64,000 nt of DNA, taken from contig JAZGTH010000009.1 of assembly GCA_036877525.1 (NCBI GenBank), positions 2,881,501-2,945,500 on the forward strand, written 5' to 3'. The notes beneath the pieces are model-generated. The model was not told the DNA's origin. It saw only the letters and a program-made list of their open reading frames with translations, and searched no databases. The DNA is from Chromobotia macracanthus. Taxonomy: Eukaryota > Chordata > Actinopteri > Cypriniformes > Botiidae. A program made the position numbers and the translations under genes. This document shows, piece by piece, positions 11,529-22,200 of this stretch. Position 1 is the first letter of the stretch. Each line of letters starts with the position of its first letter.

Positions 11529-11800
11529 TTAAGCTGCAATCTGTAACTCTTGCCTCTCTACTGCCATCTCTGTTTGAAACATAAAATTGAAGGTTACTTT
11601 ATTTACTTATTACAAATGTTGAAGTCGAATTAAGCCATACTGACATTTCCCACAAAGTTGGACTCGACATCTCAAATTATAAATCATTATTATGAACTTA
11701 CTGTTGTAATCGGGGTAAGATAAGGAGACAGTTTTGAACACCGATCTGTTATGTATTTGCTCTATAACTGTTTTGTTTTCTGATTTAGGATCAGCTTTAG
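11529..11800 (+). mobile_element. MITE family M1 copy A (ends TTAAAGCTGCAATCTGTAAC)
   Basis: The left end TTAAGCTGCAATCTGTAAC lacks one A. The body carries CTGTTTGAAACATA, GTTGAAGTCGAAT, ACATTTCCC and CTCAAATTATAAATCATTATTA. The right end is a decayed GATCAGCTTTAG. The body aligns by eye with 58423-58652 and, reversed, with 20310-20497. No coding capacity. Confidence 0.7.
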
Positions 11801-11999
11801 GATACAAACACATTGTTTATGAGTGCTATTATCAGAACTGGCCATGTGATATGAGAGAACCAATTGCTGTCTATGATGTCAAACTTGAAGTCAGAAGGCA
11901 CATAATTTTAGTCTCCTAACACAACTATCACATGGACTCATGGAGTATAACAAACAAGTCTTATGTACTATTTTATTAGATTTTTATGCCACTTTTACG

Positions 12000-12168
12000 T
12001 CTTTTTAAAGTTTGGGGGTATAAATTACCATCGACTTTCAATGTACGGAAAACAGCAGCTGTTTGTCCAACCTCTCATTTGTTTCACAGAATAATACAAA
12101 TTGTGATTCACACCAGGATAAGTAAACAATAACAGTAATAACATTTTTAGGTGAACTACACCTTTGAG
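12000..12168. mobile_element. MITE right-hand fragment
   Basis: It carries ATCGACTTTCAATGTACGG, TTTGTTTCACAGAATAAT and the terminal AGGTGAACTACACCTTTGAG. These are characteristic of the right end of the same fish MITE group as 8455-8872. The left half is absent. Confidence 0.5.
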
Positions 12169-12249
12169 ACAATAAACCCTAGCATATGTAGTTTGTCATT
12201 AAAACGCTTCATTCCATACACAACTCTCACATGAAGTGACATAGGTGAA

Positions 12250-12382
12250 GTGACGTACGGCGAGTGACGTACGGCCAGTGACGTACGGCCAGTGACGTAC
12301 GGCCAGTGACGTACGGCCAGTGACGTACGGCCAGTGACGTACGGCCAGTGACGTACGGCCAGTGACGAGTGACGTACGGTAA
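12250..12382. repeat. 14-bp minisatellite (GTGACGTACGGCCA)n
   Basis: Eight consecutive 14-bp units start at 12250. The first ends in CGA instead of CCA and the next seven are identical. They are followed by a 7-bp partial unit and a final unit ending GTAA. Every unit contains TGACGT, a core ATF/CREB-type half-site, and two CpGs. The near-perfect identity implies recent expansion. The minus-strand frame through it (repeated RHWPYVTG) is an artefact of the array. Confidence 0.95.
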
Positions 12383-13028
12383 CCACAGGTGCACTAGACA
12401 CAAAGGTGTGCAAGACGCTTGAAGAAAACTGTGTTCAAAATAATCAGAGGAATTTCTCTAATGCTGTTCTGGACACACGGCCGTAGCTTTGAGAGAACTG
12501 ACGTTTATTACCAGCCGTAGCAGCCGAATGCTTACACAGAATGCTTACAGGATCCTGTACGTTCTTATGAAAAACAAAACAACATCCTCAATTGTTACCA
12601 TGCAGTGTGCAAGTACACATGCAGCTTCAGGACAAGCATCAGCACAGCTCAAATAAAACACAGTCTGCCGGCCAAGTGCATAAACACCAGAGCAAATAAA
12701 ACCAGTGAAATAAACACGGCCACATTTCTACAGAGAAAAGAGTAAGCGTCCATTAACCAGGACGGGTGTGAAGAACAATTCAATTCTGAAAATACTTGAA
12801 TAGCAGAACTGGTACGCACAACACGCGCAAATGAACAACAAGAGAAACAACATCCACTGCACGCTAGGTTTACAAACCAAAAGTTGCAGCTTTAATATGC
12901 ATTTTGAATAGATTTTACAGGTATTATATATTTTTGCTGTGGTACCAAAATTAGTATTGAGTCTAAATAGTAGAGCATTGTGTTAACAGTGCAAAAGGCC
13001 GTATTGTATTGTACATACTGATTAATTG

Positions 13029-13074
13029 TATACTTTGGATAAAATTGTCTACCAAATGCATTAATGTAAATAAA
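13029..13074 (+). mobile_element. SINE 3' tail fragment (V-SINE/HpaI-like)
   Basis: TATACTTTGGATAAAATTGTC followed by TACCAAATGCATTAATGTAAATAAAT is a decayed version of the 3' segment shared by many fish tRNA-derived SINEs (CTTTGGATAAAAGCGTCTGCCAAATGCATAAATG). The tRNA-like head is missing. Confidence 0.6.
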
Positions 13075-16000
13075 TCAGTAATTGACATTTTGGTATTGTG
13101 ACTAGCCTGTAGAGTTTGTGACATGAACGGCTCCATTTGCTTCATTTAGCCCTGTTCAGCTTTTTAGCATGTTTCTAGCATGTTTAAAACAAAATCTTAC
13201 TCTCACTAGGATGTATGGTGGCCCACCCCCTGAACCAGCCACATGCATTTTCTCATTCTGCATCAGGCCCCAGCCCTGAGACTACACCTCACTCTCCCCA
13301 CCTGTCACCTCCACCTGTCACCTCCTCATCTGTGTCACCTCAGTAATGAGCTATAAATGTGGGACTCTGTGGCATATAGGAGAACAGGGGTGCTTGCACG
13401 CACCCCAGACACTAAAGGAGCTGGCGGGCGGGCCCTCTCCCGGATGTTGTGAAGCCCTGAAAGCTGAGGAGGTGTCTGTGCTCACCAGGATGACGGCGCC
13501 TGCGGGACAGGGGTGATATTTTTGGCCCAGAGCCAGAGTCGGGACCCATCTGCCTATACCTGTGTGGTCCTGGATCATATTAGTGCCCCAGTACACATAC
13601 ATATTGCACCTGAACGTTCCAAATACATGTATGAGCTGTGTGGAAATTTCCCACAACACCACCTTTAAACATACACATGCACAACACATTTCACATCCTT
13701 GGGAAAAAAATCTCACCCAATCAAAATTAGAGCGTGGTGGCACGTCGCTGTGCATGCCTTTTAGGAACACGCCAAAATCACCCAGATTTTTATATAATTA
13801 TATAGTTTTTCAGTGAACTGTCCCTTTAAGGTCAATGAGTCAACAAATCAGTTTTGAGGATATGTAGTTTTGCACCTCAAATGTCTCTCTCTGGACTGTT
13901 TAGCACCGTTTCTCATAAGGAGTGATGGGACGGGTGCAGAGGAGTGAAGCAGGTATTTTTGTGAAACAGGACCACAGAGGCAAACCAGAGACTGATGCAT
14001 TAAAGCAGAGAGGCCCGAGAATGAGGGATTGTAGCAAATTACCCAAAGGTATAAAATAAAACATTTTTTCATATCATTTTTGCTTCCCTTGCCGCTCACA
14101 TCCTTACCCAGAGCCAAACCCCTTACTTTCCAGAACATTCTGGAGAGAGAAAACAGAAGGTACAAAATAAAAAACTGGGTGTCTGATGGCTTTAAGCAGC
14201 AAATGTATCATTTTTTTCCATGTACTGTATACGTCTCAGTCTGCGAGGAATGTGTTTGTGTATGTCTGTGTTATTTTAATCGGGATGTTTGAGCATATAG
14301 GTTTGTTTTTTGGGGACAAGGGCAAAATGCATAGCTGTGTGGCCGGCATACCCCTGTGACTGTATTTAATAAATGTGTGGGTATAATTGCATGTCTCTTA
14401 GGATCACTCTGTCTATTTATTTTTAGATAAACACTGCGCTTCCTCTGCTTGTGGATTGTGGGTAATGAGGTTCTACTTTTCCTTCTTGGTCTGAGCGGGC
14501 TGCATTCATTATGCGTCCCATCCGTAACCAAAGCCACAGAGCGGAGGCGTGGCCCCTAAGGGCCCCAAGTACAACTGGCCCCTTTCTTATCTGACTCTAG
14601 TGCATTTCTTTTTTGCTTTATGGTGGTGTGGCACAGAGAGGAAATGGACTCCGATTCCCAGAGCGCTTGCAGTGAGACAGCTTTTGGGAGCTTGGGATCC
14701 GCGTGTAGCCATAAAGGGAAGCATTGGCCCCGGCACTTCATCAACAGGACAGCAGTTCAACCTGGCCTGCTAACTTAGCATGAGGCAGGTCAGCCTCTCC
14801 TTCATACAGATGCCTCAGGAGAGACAGGAGAATTATAGCGCATAAATGCTGATTATGAGCACACACGGCGAGAGCTGCAGAGATGATAAAACTGAAACAG
14901 GAGGACGAGAGGGGAAAGAGTCTTTGAGAGAACAGACGGCCCTCTAATACACTCATACATACACTCTACTACATACTAAATTCAACTACATTAAGAGTAA
15001 TATATCATTATAAATATATTATTAAATATACCAATTAAATATATGAATACTGCACTGTAATTCTAAGTATGTTTTGCCTTCTTGCAGAAATATCGTCAAA
15101 AATATCCATGTCAAAACACAAAATAATGAGTCGTGGCACAAGGTGGCAAAAATGTGCAATACTTAGAAACAGCAATATTTTCCCCCACCCCAAAATTGTC
15201 ATCTTCCAGAGGTCAAACGTACTTCTTGGCAAAGTAGACGTGCTGGCAGAGCTGCAGTGCATTATGGGTATGACTGGAACAGAGCTGGCAGAAACTGTCT
15301 TTCAAAAGAAGACAGAAGATGAAACCGACACTTACGGTTGAGAGAAAGACAGCAGTGCTCAGTGCATTAGAGGTGGAGAAAGTGAGCGAGAAGAGAGGGA
15401 AACAGGTTACACTGTTACACAGTTACAGTTCGCTCACACTCATACAAACTGATTCAATAACACTCAGGTTTCTCCACAGAACTGTCTTCTGTAATCTCAT
15501 GTAATTCTATACAGTAGCTGATCTTTGACTGGCAGATCGTTTTGCAGTTCAGTTCAATGAACTTTATGAGCACTAACATAAAACATGATCAACAAAAATG
15601 AACAAACACTTAAAAGAATGGGGTCTGGCCTTATTCAGACACGTCTCATTTTCTTCTTTCTTTTATAACAATATTCTCTAAACAATACATTTAATTTTCC
15701 TGGCTCGTAGTCACAGTCTATTGGCTTTGACACCGTTGTTATGCGAGTGTACTACTGACAAATTGATTAAATGAACGAGGAAAACGGACAACCAAGTTTT
15801 GGTGGCTCATCATGCACTATACAAGGTTATTCAATCAGATGTTTCCTAGAATGAAAATTTCCCTCCCTTTAAACGTAATGAACCTACAACCAGCTACCAG
15901 ACAGAGGCATTGCTAAATATCCTGTTTTATTCAGAAATATGGAGCATTACAAAGTATAATGGGTGGCAAAAGTACCTAACACAGTTTTATGTTCACTTTA

Positions 16001-16820
16001 AACATAGCTGAAAAACGTATTTAGTTTTCATAGAAGGTTCTGTCTGGGTTCTATCTAGTATTATTCTTAATTCCAGCCTCAACTGTGCAGTTCTTCAAGC
16101 CCACGAGCTCTATTAAAAACACTTGCATTAACTTATAACTTAGTGCTGCTGTTGACAGTAACAACTCAGATGCCACAGGTTAACCAAGAGTGTAAGTACA
16201 GAATGTGTAAGATGAAGGACAAAAGTGAAAAGGACAAAAATACTGTAACGTATATGTAAGAAAAACATGCCAGCCGATTGTCTTACTTCAGGAGCTTTGA
16301 GTTACAGAAGAAGACTTAAATTAAAGAAGACAGAAAGCATACCTGTGGTCACACACCTGCCTGTGAGATCAGTTGTTATCTCATGTTTTATCTCATTATA
16401 TCAGACTCTGTGGTGTGAGAACACGACTTCCACACAAAACCAGTTGTGTGAGAAAATCTCTATCAGCGCTCCCAACAATCATTATCCTAACCTGCATTTT
16501 CAGCATTTCAAGAAACATCCTAAACATCCTTCAAATTTACTGACAACTGCCATGTGTTGTGTTTGTTTGTTTGCTTTGTTTTATGCATATATGTAACAAA
16601 ATTATGTAAACCATTTTAATTATTTTATTTAATTAATTAAGAGATTTATGCTTAAAATGTAAAAAAATTGTCAATGCGCCAATGGTGTACATACATAATC
16701 TTACATCGTACATATTCTTGCTTCCTAGTAAACTTTCCTTGTTTTAAGGATGTTGAGATATTTTTACTAAAAACAATAAATAAATAAAATAAATAAAATA
16801 AAAAGAGCACAGCAAATGCT
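13075..16820. other. intronic sequence, two G+C-richer patches
   Basis: No gene is supported. The patch 13200-13580 is richer in G+C and carries a CTATAAATG word and a 139-codon minus-strand frame of unknown, unconvincing sequence; a decayed LTR or other insertion is possible. The patch 14480-14960 is also G+C-richer and could be a conserved non-coding element. A short MITE end (CAGTGAACTGTCCCTTTAAG) lies at 13811-13830. Confidence 0.4.
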
Positions 16821-16963
16821 TTTACATTACATTTATGCATTTGGCAGATGCTTTTATCTTTTAAGTTATATATTTAATTAGTATGTGTGCTCCCCTGAGA
16901 ATCGAACCCACAACCTTTGTGCTGTTAACGCAATGCTCTACAACAGCAGAGCTACAGGAGCAC
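16821..16963 (-). mobile_element. tRNA-derived SINE, full head and tail
   Basis: Read on the minus strand it has a tRNA-like head with a Pol III A box (TAGCTCTGCTG..GTAGAG) and B box (GGTTCGATTCTC). It then has GGGGAGCAC and the V-SINE/HpaI-like 3' segment (AAAAGCATCTGCCAAATGCATAAATGTAA). The central segment before the tail is decayed. The family copies itself through RNA using LINE machinery. Confidence 0.78.
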
Positions 16964-17149
16964 CTACAATGTGGGTTGTGGCACATTATGGCACATTAAG
17001 ACACTTTTTCATTTAGTACTGTACACTTTCCTAAACCATACGATATGTGTCTCCTTAAAACATTAGAGCTGGAAAGACAAACTGGCAGCTGAGAGGGAAA
17101 GAGAAGAAAAAGAAGGAGCTGTGCACCTGAGACACACACGGGGGGGTCA

Positions 17150-17162
17150 GAGAGAGAGAGTC

Positions 17163-17213
<51 letters not shown>

Positions 17214-17290
17214 GAGAGAGAGTCAGAGAGACAGAGAGAGAGAGAGTGAGAGAGTCAGAGAGAGAGAGTCAGAGAGAGAGAGAGACAGAA
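17150..17290. repeat. (GA)n array with GTCAGAGA interruptions
   Basis: GA units are broken by regular GTCAGAGA motifs and GACAGA variants. This is a polypurine tract on the plus strand, sited just before a copy of repeat family R1. Confidence 0.95.
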
Positions 17291-17309
17291 GAGTCAGACA
17301 GAACCATCT

Positions 17310-17575
17310 AACCTAACACACACATACACACATTTACTTATCTAATACATATCTAACACATCTATACACAGCTAGTTATAAACACTATAACCCTAACAGA
17401 AAACTTTTTGCATTTTTACAAATCTTACAAAAGATATATTTACTATATTTTATAGCATTTTTACAAATAAGGACATCCCCAAAATGAGGTTTTGCTTAGA
17501 TTTGTCAGGTTTTTTGCTGACTTTTGACAAATTTGCCCCAATATATGGTTAAACAAACTCTTACACACACATTAT
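17310..17575 (+). repeat. dispersed repeat family R1, copy 2
   Basis: It shares ACCCTAACAGAAAAC, TTTTTACAAATAAGGACAT, GGTTTTGCTTAGATTTGTCAG, TTTTTGCTGACTTTT and CAATATATGGTTAAAC with the copies at 4441 and 47943. The homology with the third copy extends upstream through ACACATTTACTTATCTAA to about 17310. The 3' end is followed by a CA run. Confidence 0.72.
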
Positions 17576-18634
17576 TCAGGGAAGCTTAGCACTCCATCTG
17601 GCAAATTGTTCCACATTATATTCATTTTAGTGGCTTAATGTTAAGATTATTTCATATATATGTGTCTCCACATATGTTCTAAAGACAAAAAATCAACTTT
17701 AAGCAAAGTTAGATAAACTTCAGAGGCTGTATTTTATTGAGGTAAAAATCGTTAAAAGACATAAAAACGCTGACTTTTTTTGTATAGTGCATAATTGCAG
17801 ATTTTGTTCTGCAGTTCCTTTTAAAAGTTGCCATCCACTGGGGAATAACTTTATTTTATTTCTTTGCATTTGGCAGATGTTGATTTTAGACTCTGCACTC
17901 ACAGTTCGACAGATTAATTTAATTTCACGTGTCAACAAGGACGTCAGTTCGTGACATGGTTGTAAATGCAAAAGTGTAAAACTGCAGAATTCAGTCAACA
18001 AGGAGTCTTCACTAAGATGAAAGTCATACGGTCTGACATACTGTAAAAGACTGCTGATGTCACATAAGACCTAAAGAGCAAGAATCATGAAGCACCTGAA
18101 GATACAAATGGAAGCCGACTTTCGATTTTCAATTTTGGTTTAAGCATCTCTTGAAATGGTCATGACCACTGATTTGTTTATGCTAATCTTTGGATGATAC
18201 AATCTTTGCATGGGGCAGGGGTAGAAGATGGGTGTGCACCTACATCGTACACTAAAATCTTTCACTACCATCAGATACACTGATGTGGATGAGACGTTCT
18301 CTCAATCATCTTTCTCTTTATCACATCTTCCCTCTCTCACCTCCTCAACAACAGCTGCTCAGAGTAATGAGCAGTTTATCAATGAATGAATTACTGCTCA
18401 CCACATGATTAACACACAATTTCATCTGAATTCAGAAATAAATCATAGCTGGTCTGTATAGTTCATGTAGTTGTTTATGGAAGAGGCATAAACAAGAAGC
18501 AATTTATAGGATGACGCGTAATTTTATCATCCTATCAACTTGGAAAAGGGATACAATGTCTATCTGTCTATATCTCTCTGTTTCTATCTTTCAATCTATA
18601 TGTCTCTCTATCAATCATCTATACACTAATGTAT
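17576..18634. other. intronic sequence without genes
   Basis: Nothing recognised except a SINE-tail-like word (GCATTTGGCAGATG) near 17868, too short to call. Confidence 0.6.
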
Positions 18635-18876
18635 GTATGTATGTATATAGATATATAGATATAGATATATATAGATATATATAGATATATAAAGATATAT
18701 ATAGATATATATAGATATATATAGATATATATAGATATATATAGATATATAGATAGAGATATAGATAGATATATAGATAGATATATAGATATATAGATAT
18801 ATATATATATATAGATATATATGTATATATAGATATATAGATATATAGATATATATATATATAGATATATATATAT

Positions 18877-18943
<67 letters not shown>
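18635..18943. repeat. TATAGA / TA microsatellite, about 300 bp
   Basis: Starts with GTAT units, continues as TATAGATA-type repeats, and ends in a pure TA run of about 60 bp (18880-18943). The 118-codon minus-strand frame (IYIYIY...) is an artefact. Confidence 0.97.
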
Positions 18944-18949
<6 letters not shown>

Positions 18950-20309
18950 CTGATGTAAACTTCAGTAGCAAAAATTAAAGTTAGTATATTTATAGCTATA
19001 TGAATCAGTTAAAAATGTAAAAATGTTAGAAGAGAAAACTTTATCCAGACAGCTTTAAACACTGACCCACACTGTAGCAACACTGCGATCTAAAAAAACA
19101 ATCCCCTATGACATGCACGTCATTGTACATCATTTATCACCTATCATCTATCTGGATATCTTTCCACTGTGTGCCACTAAACCCTATTTAAAATTAGCCC
19201 ACAAACAGGAACTGAGGCCTGTAGTTTGTAGTCATGTCCAAGCATCTCTTTGTATTTTGTGTTTTTAAAGCACCAGTGAAACAGGCCACTGATGCAAATG
19301 TAGGCGACCCTGCCATTTTGGTCAGGTGTGAGAATAAACAGACTAAACAGATGCTGATAAATTATACATTGCTAAACATACCCACAGCAAAGCGTGCATT
19401 TACATATACATACACGAACATTTGTGAACATCGACATTTTAAAGCAAACAGTCTAACTTATAACAAAACAATATTCATCATTTTATTTTTAATAACTGAA
19501 CGCTTAAAAACTAAGAGGGATTTGTGATGTCAGTTTTAAAAGGAAAAATGTTTCAAAGACGGAGCAACTAATACATGTAAATAACAGATTATGAAGACAA
19601 ACATTTGTTTTAAAGGGAATGACATGCACGTCTGAATTATTAAGACCAGGAATGTGCAGTAGTGAATTAAAGTCAGTCTGATTTCCTGTTGATTTTAAGT
19701 GCAAATCAGGGCCTGTGCAGCCTTAATGAACTGATCACACGTGCTGAATAAAACATCAGAGCTCCGAGACGGGACACTCAGTTCCCAGTGAGCAGCGCTT
19801 TCATGCCCCATGCGTCTTACAATCTGTGGTCCGTCTTGCCTGATCATGCCTCACTGATTCCTGCCTTTAAACCCTCTGAGGGCACTGAGATCATCCACAG
19901 ACATCTGAACTCAGCAAATGATAGGGAAAAAATTCTGGTGTCACTTAATTCACTTCTGACATCACATTATGGAGGAATCTAAATGCATTTGTGTGGCTGT
20001 CACTTTAAATACCTGTGTGATCCAGATGTTATTTTTGGCTGCAGAAAGTATGAAGCAGAAAACTGAGCTGTATAAATCAGGGGTGTCAGACTTATTTAAA
20101 ATAAAGAGACTGGCTGGTATAAACGTCATCTTAATGCAGGCCAATTTTTTTAGTTGTTAAAGCGTGGAGAGCACATGTGAAACACATGCTATCCTGCAGC
20201 TAATAAAGTCCAGTATCAACTTCATCCTGTTTTGATTACTATTAAAAAACAGCACATGCAGTTTATTCATTTCATTCTGCAACTTGCACAAACTCTGAGG
20301 AAATGAACT
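18944..20309. other. intronic sequence without genes
   Basis: No element recognised. Small frames here have no family resemblance. Confidence 0.55.
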
Positions 20310-20497
20310 GGGTTTGCAACTGTATGTTAATAATGACTTATAATTTGAGCTGTCAGGTCTGATTTCCTGGGAAATGTCACGTTTGGTTTCATTTGACTTC
20401 AACATACATAATAAAAAGTACACAAAGAAACCTACAATTTTATGTTTCAAACAGAGATGGCGAAAGAAGAGGCAAAAGTTACAGATTGCAGCTTTAA
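20310..20497 (-). mobile_element. MITE family M1 copy B, 3'-truncated
   Basis: On the minus strand it begins at 20497 with an intact TTAAAGCTGCAATCTGTAAC, followed by TTTTGCCTCTTCTTTCGCCA, CTGTTTGAAACATAAAATTG, GTTGAAGTCAAATGAAACC and CTCAAATTATAAGTCATTATTA. The body matches copies A and E, but the far inverted repeat is missing. Confidence 0.72.
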
Positions 20498-21739
20498 ATG
20501 GTATGAATGCACACAGATAGAAATTGGACTTATAATGATACAAGATCAGGAAACCCTTTAAAACAAAACTGCACTAAAACAGTACAGAATAAACAACAAG
20601 ATATTACTAAGGCTAAAACGCCCCACTGGGGCAACGTGGGACAGTGTTTCAGGTCATTAACGCCGCCCTCTATGCTGTGCACATCTATGGAAGCTATTTA
20701 GAATCATCTGTCAGTCATCTGTTTATTTTTCCAGTTCAATGCAGCTCTGTATATCTGTAAACACAGGAAAGACTATTTATGTCGAACCTGCATAAGTGGT
20801 GTGATCATCCCTATTAAGGGATACACTCGCGATCTCTCAGTGCTCTCTCTAATGCTTATGTACATAAACATGTGGGTGTGATGGATCTGCAAGTCCAGTA
20901 ACTTTTATGATGAACTGAATATTAAACCGTGTAGCCTATTTGGAAACAGTTTAAAGAGAGTCTGTGATAAGCTGGCATTAAATGCACATATAACAAAACA
21001 ATAAAATAAATTCCATTAACAAAACAATAAACCCAGCCGACATAATTCACTGGGCAAAATAAATAAAGGCTAACAATGAAAAACAACTGTATAATTAGCA
21101 CAGTGCCCAAGAAATCCTAAGTTATTCACTAGATCGTATCCGGCCACAAAGCACACGTTACGAGACGACACACGGGGTAACTGTGCAATAAATAAAAACC
21201 TCAATACATTCATGAAGTAATAATAAATCCATAAAATGTGCAAAAAAGCTGCTTTTCAGCACTCCTCAAAGATTTAAGAAAATGAAATGCAATTAAAAAA
21301 TTATATGTCTCTCTCTCTCTCTGCGGTACTGAGGCGGTACCAAAGAGACCGCCTCTGATTAACAAAAAATTGATTATTTCCTCATTCTTTATTTAGAACT
21401 TTGTTCTCTTCAAGGGCCGTCTTTGTTAGTAAATGCACAACAGCGGGATAATGTGGATATTTTTATTAGTTTGTTGATCAGCCGTCAATTATTGATGGCT
21501 TGAATCAGCCAGAAATCATCAATTGTATATGTTGTTTCATTTGGCAGTGGAGTGTCTTTATTGGTCCAGATTAATGTTTGGAAGGACAGCTGCAACAATG
21601 GTACAATTCTCCAGTATGTATTGCTTAACAGTTCAGAATAAAAAGATGAGCAATTACACTTTGTCTTCATGCCTTATTGTGAAAAAGTTCGTACTGTGAC
21701 TAGAGATGGATTCAAGTCATGAACCGTTTTGTCTTGTTT
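20498..21739. other. intronic sequence without genes
   Basis: Nothing recognised; a short CT run lies near 21310. Confidence 0.55.
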
Positions 21740-21921
21740 TCAGTTTTAGACTTGAGTTGACAGCCCAATATCACTGTATGCTTTCATTGTTTAAAAAAGA
21801 CCAGAATCAAACATCCTCTTTTCTGTTCCATCCCAGAGCAAAACAATAGTCATACAGGATTGAAACAACATGTGAGTAACTTGGAACAGATTTTCATGAC
21901 AAGTGAACTGTTTCTTTAAGA
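21740..21921. mobile_element. MITE right-hand fragment
   Basis: TGCTTTCATTGTTTAAAAAAGACC, AATAGTCATACAGGATTG and the terminal ACAAGTGAACTGTTTCTTTAAG match the right end of the 8455-8872 MITE group. No left inverted repeat was seen. Confidence 0.5.
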
Positions 21922-22039
21922 CAATAGGAATTACCTAGAACGGCTGAAACTTCTTGGGATTGGGACATTTTGCCGAGGTCCTGATTTTAGGGTTCCTGTA
22001 AGCCTCAGTACTCCACAATACTCTGACCTCTAGCCATCC

Positions 22040-22200
22040 TTATAGCTACATAATGGCCTGTTCACACCAATAATGATAACTATAAAGATAACTATAACAA
22101 TAACTATACAAGCATTTCTCTTTATCGTTATTGTTGTTATAGTGTGAAAATTCAATTCACAATTTTTAAAACTTTATCATTACAGTTATTGTCCTCAGTG
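22040..22200. mobile_element. probable MITE remnant (GTTCACACCAATAATGATAAC type)
   Basis: A left arm TGTTCACACCAATAATGATAACTATAAAG-type stretch is followed by a partly complementary right arm (TTATCGTTATTGTTGTTATAGTGTGAA), giving a fold-back structure of about 100 bp. The wording resembles a frequent fish inverted-repeat element, recalled from memory. Confidence 0.5.

Noticed and set aside
13351..13770. 139-codon minus-strand frame over a G+C-rich patch
   Set aside because: No recognisable domain, no convincing splice sites, and the composition shifts within it. It could be a decayed insertion, but the evidence is too thin.
17855..17893. SINE-tail-like GCATTTGGCAGATG
   Set aside because: Only 14 bp match, with no head or central segment.
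18615..18971. 118-codon minus-strand frame rich in Ile and Tyr
   Set aside because: It is simply the TATAGA/TA microsatellite read in an open frame.
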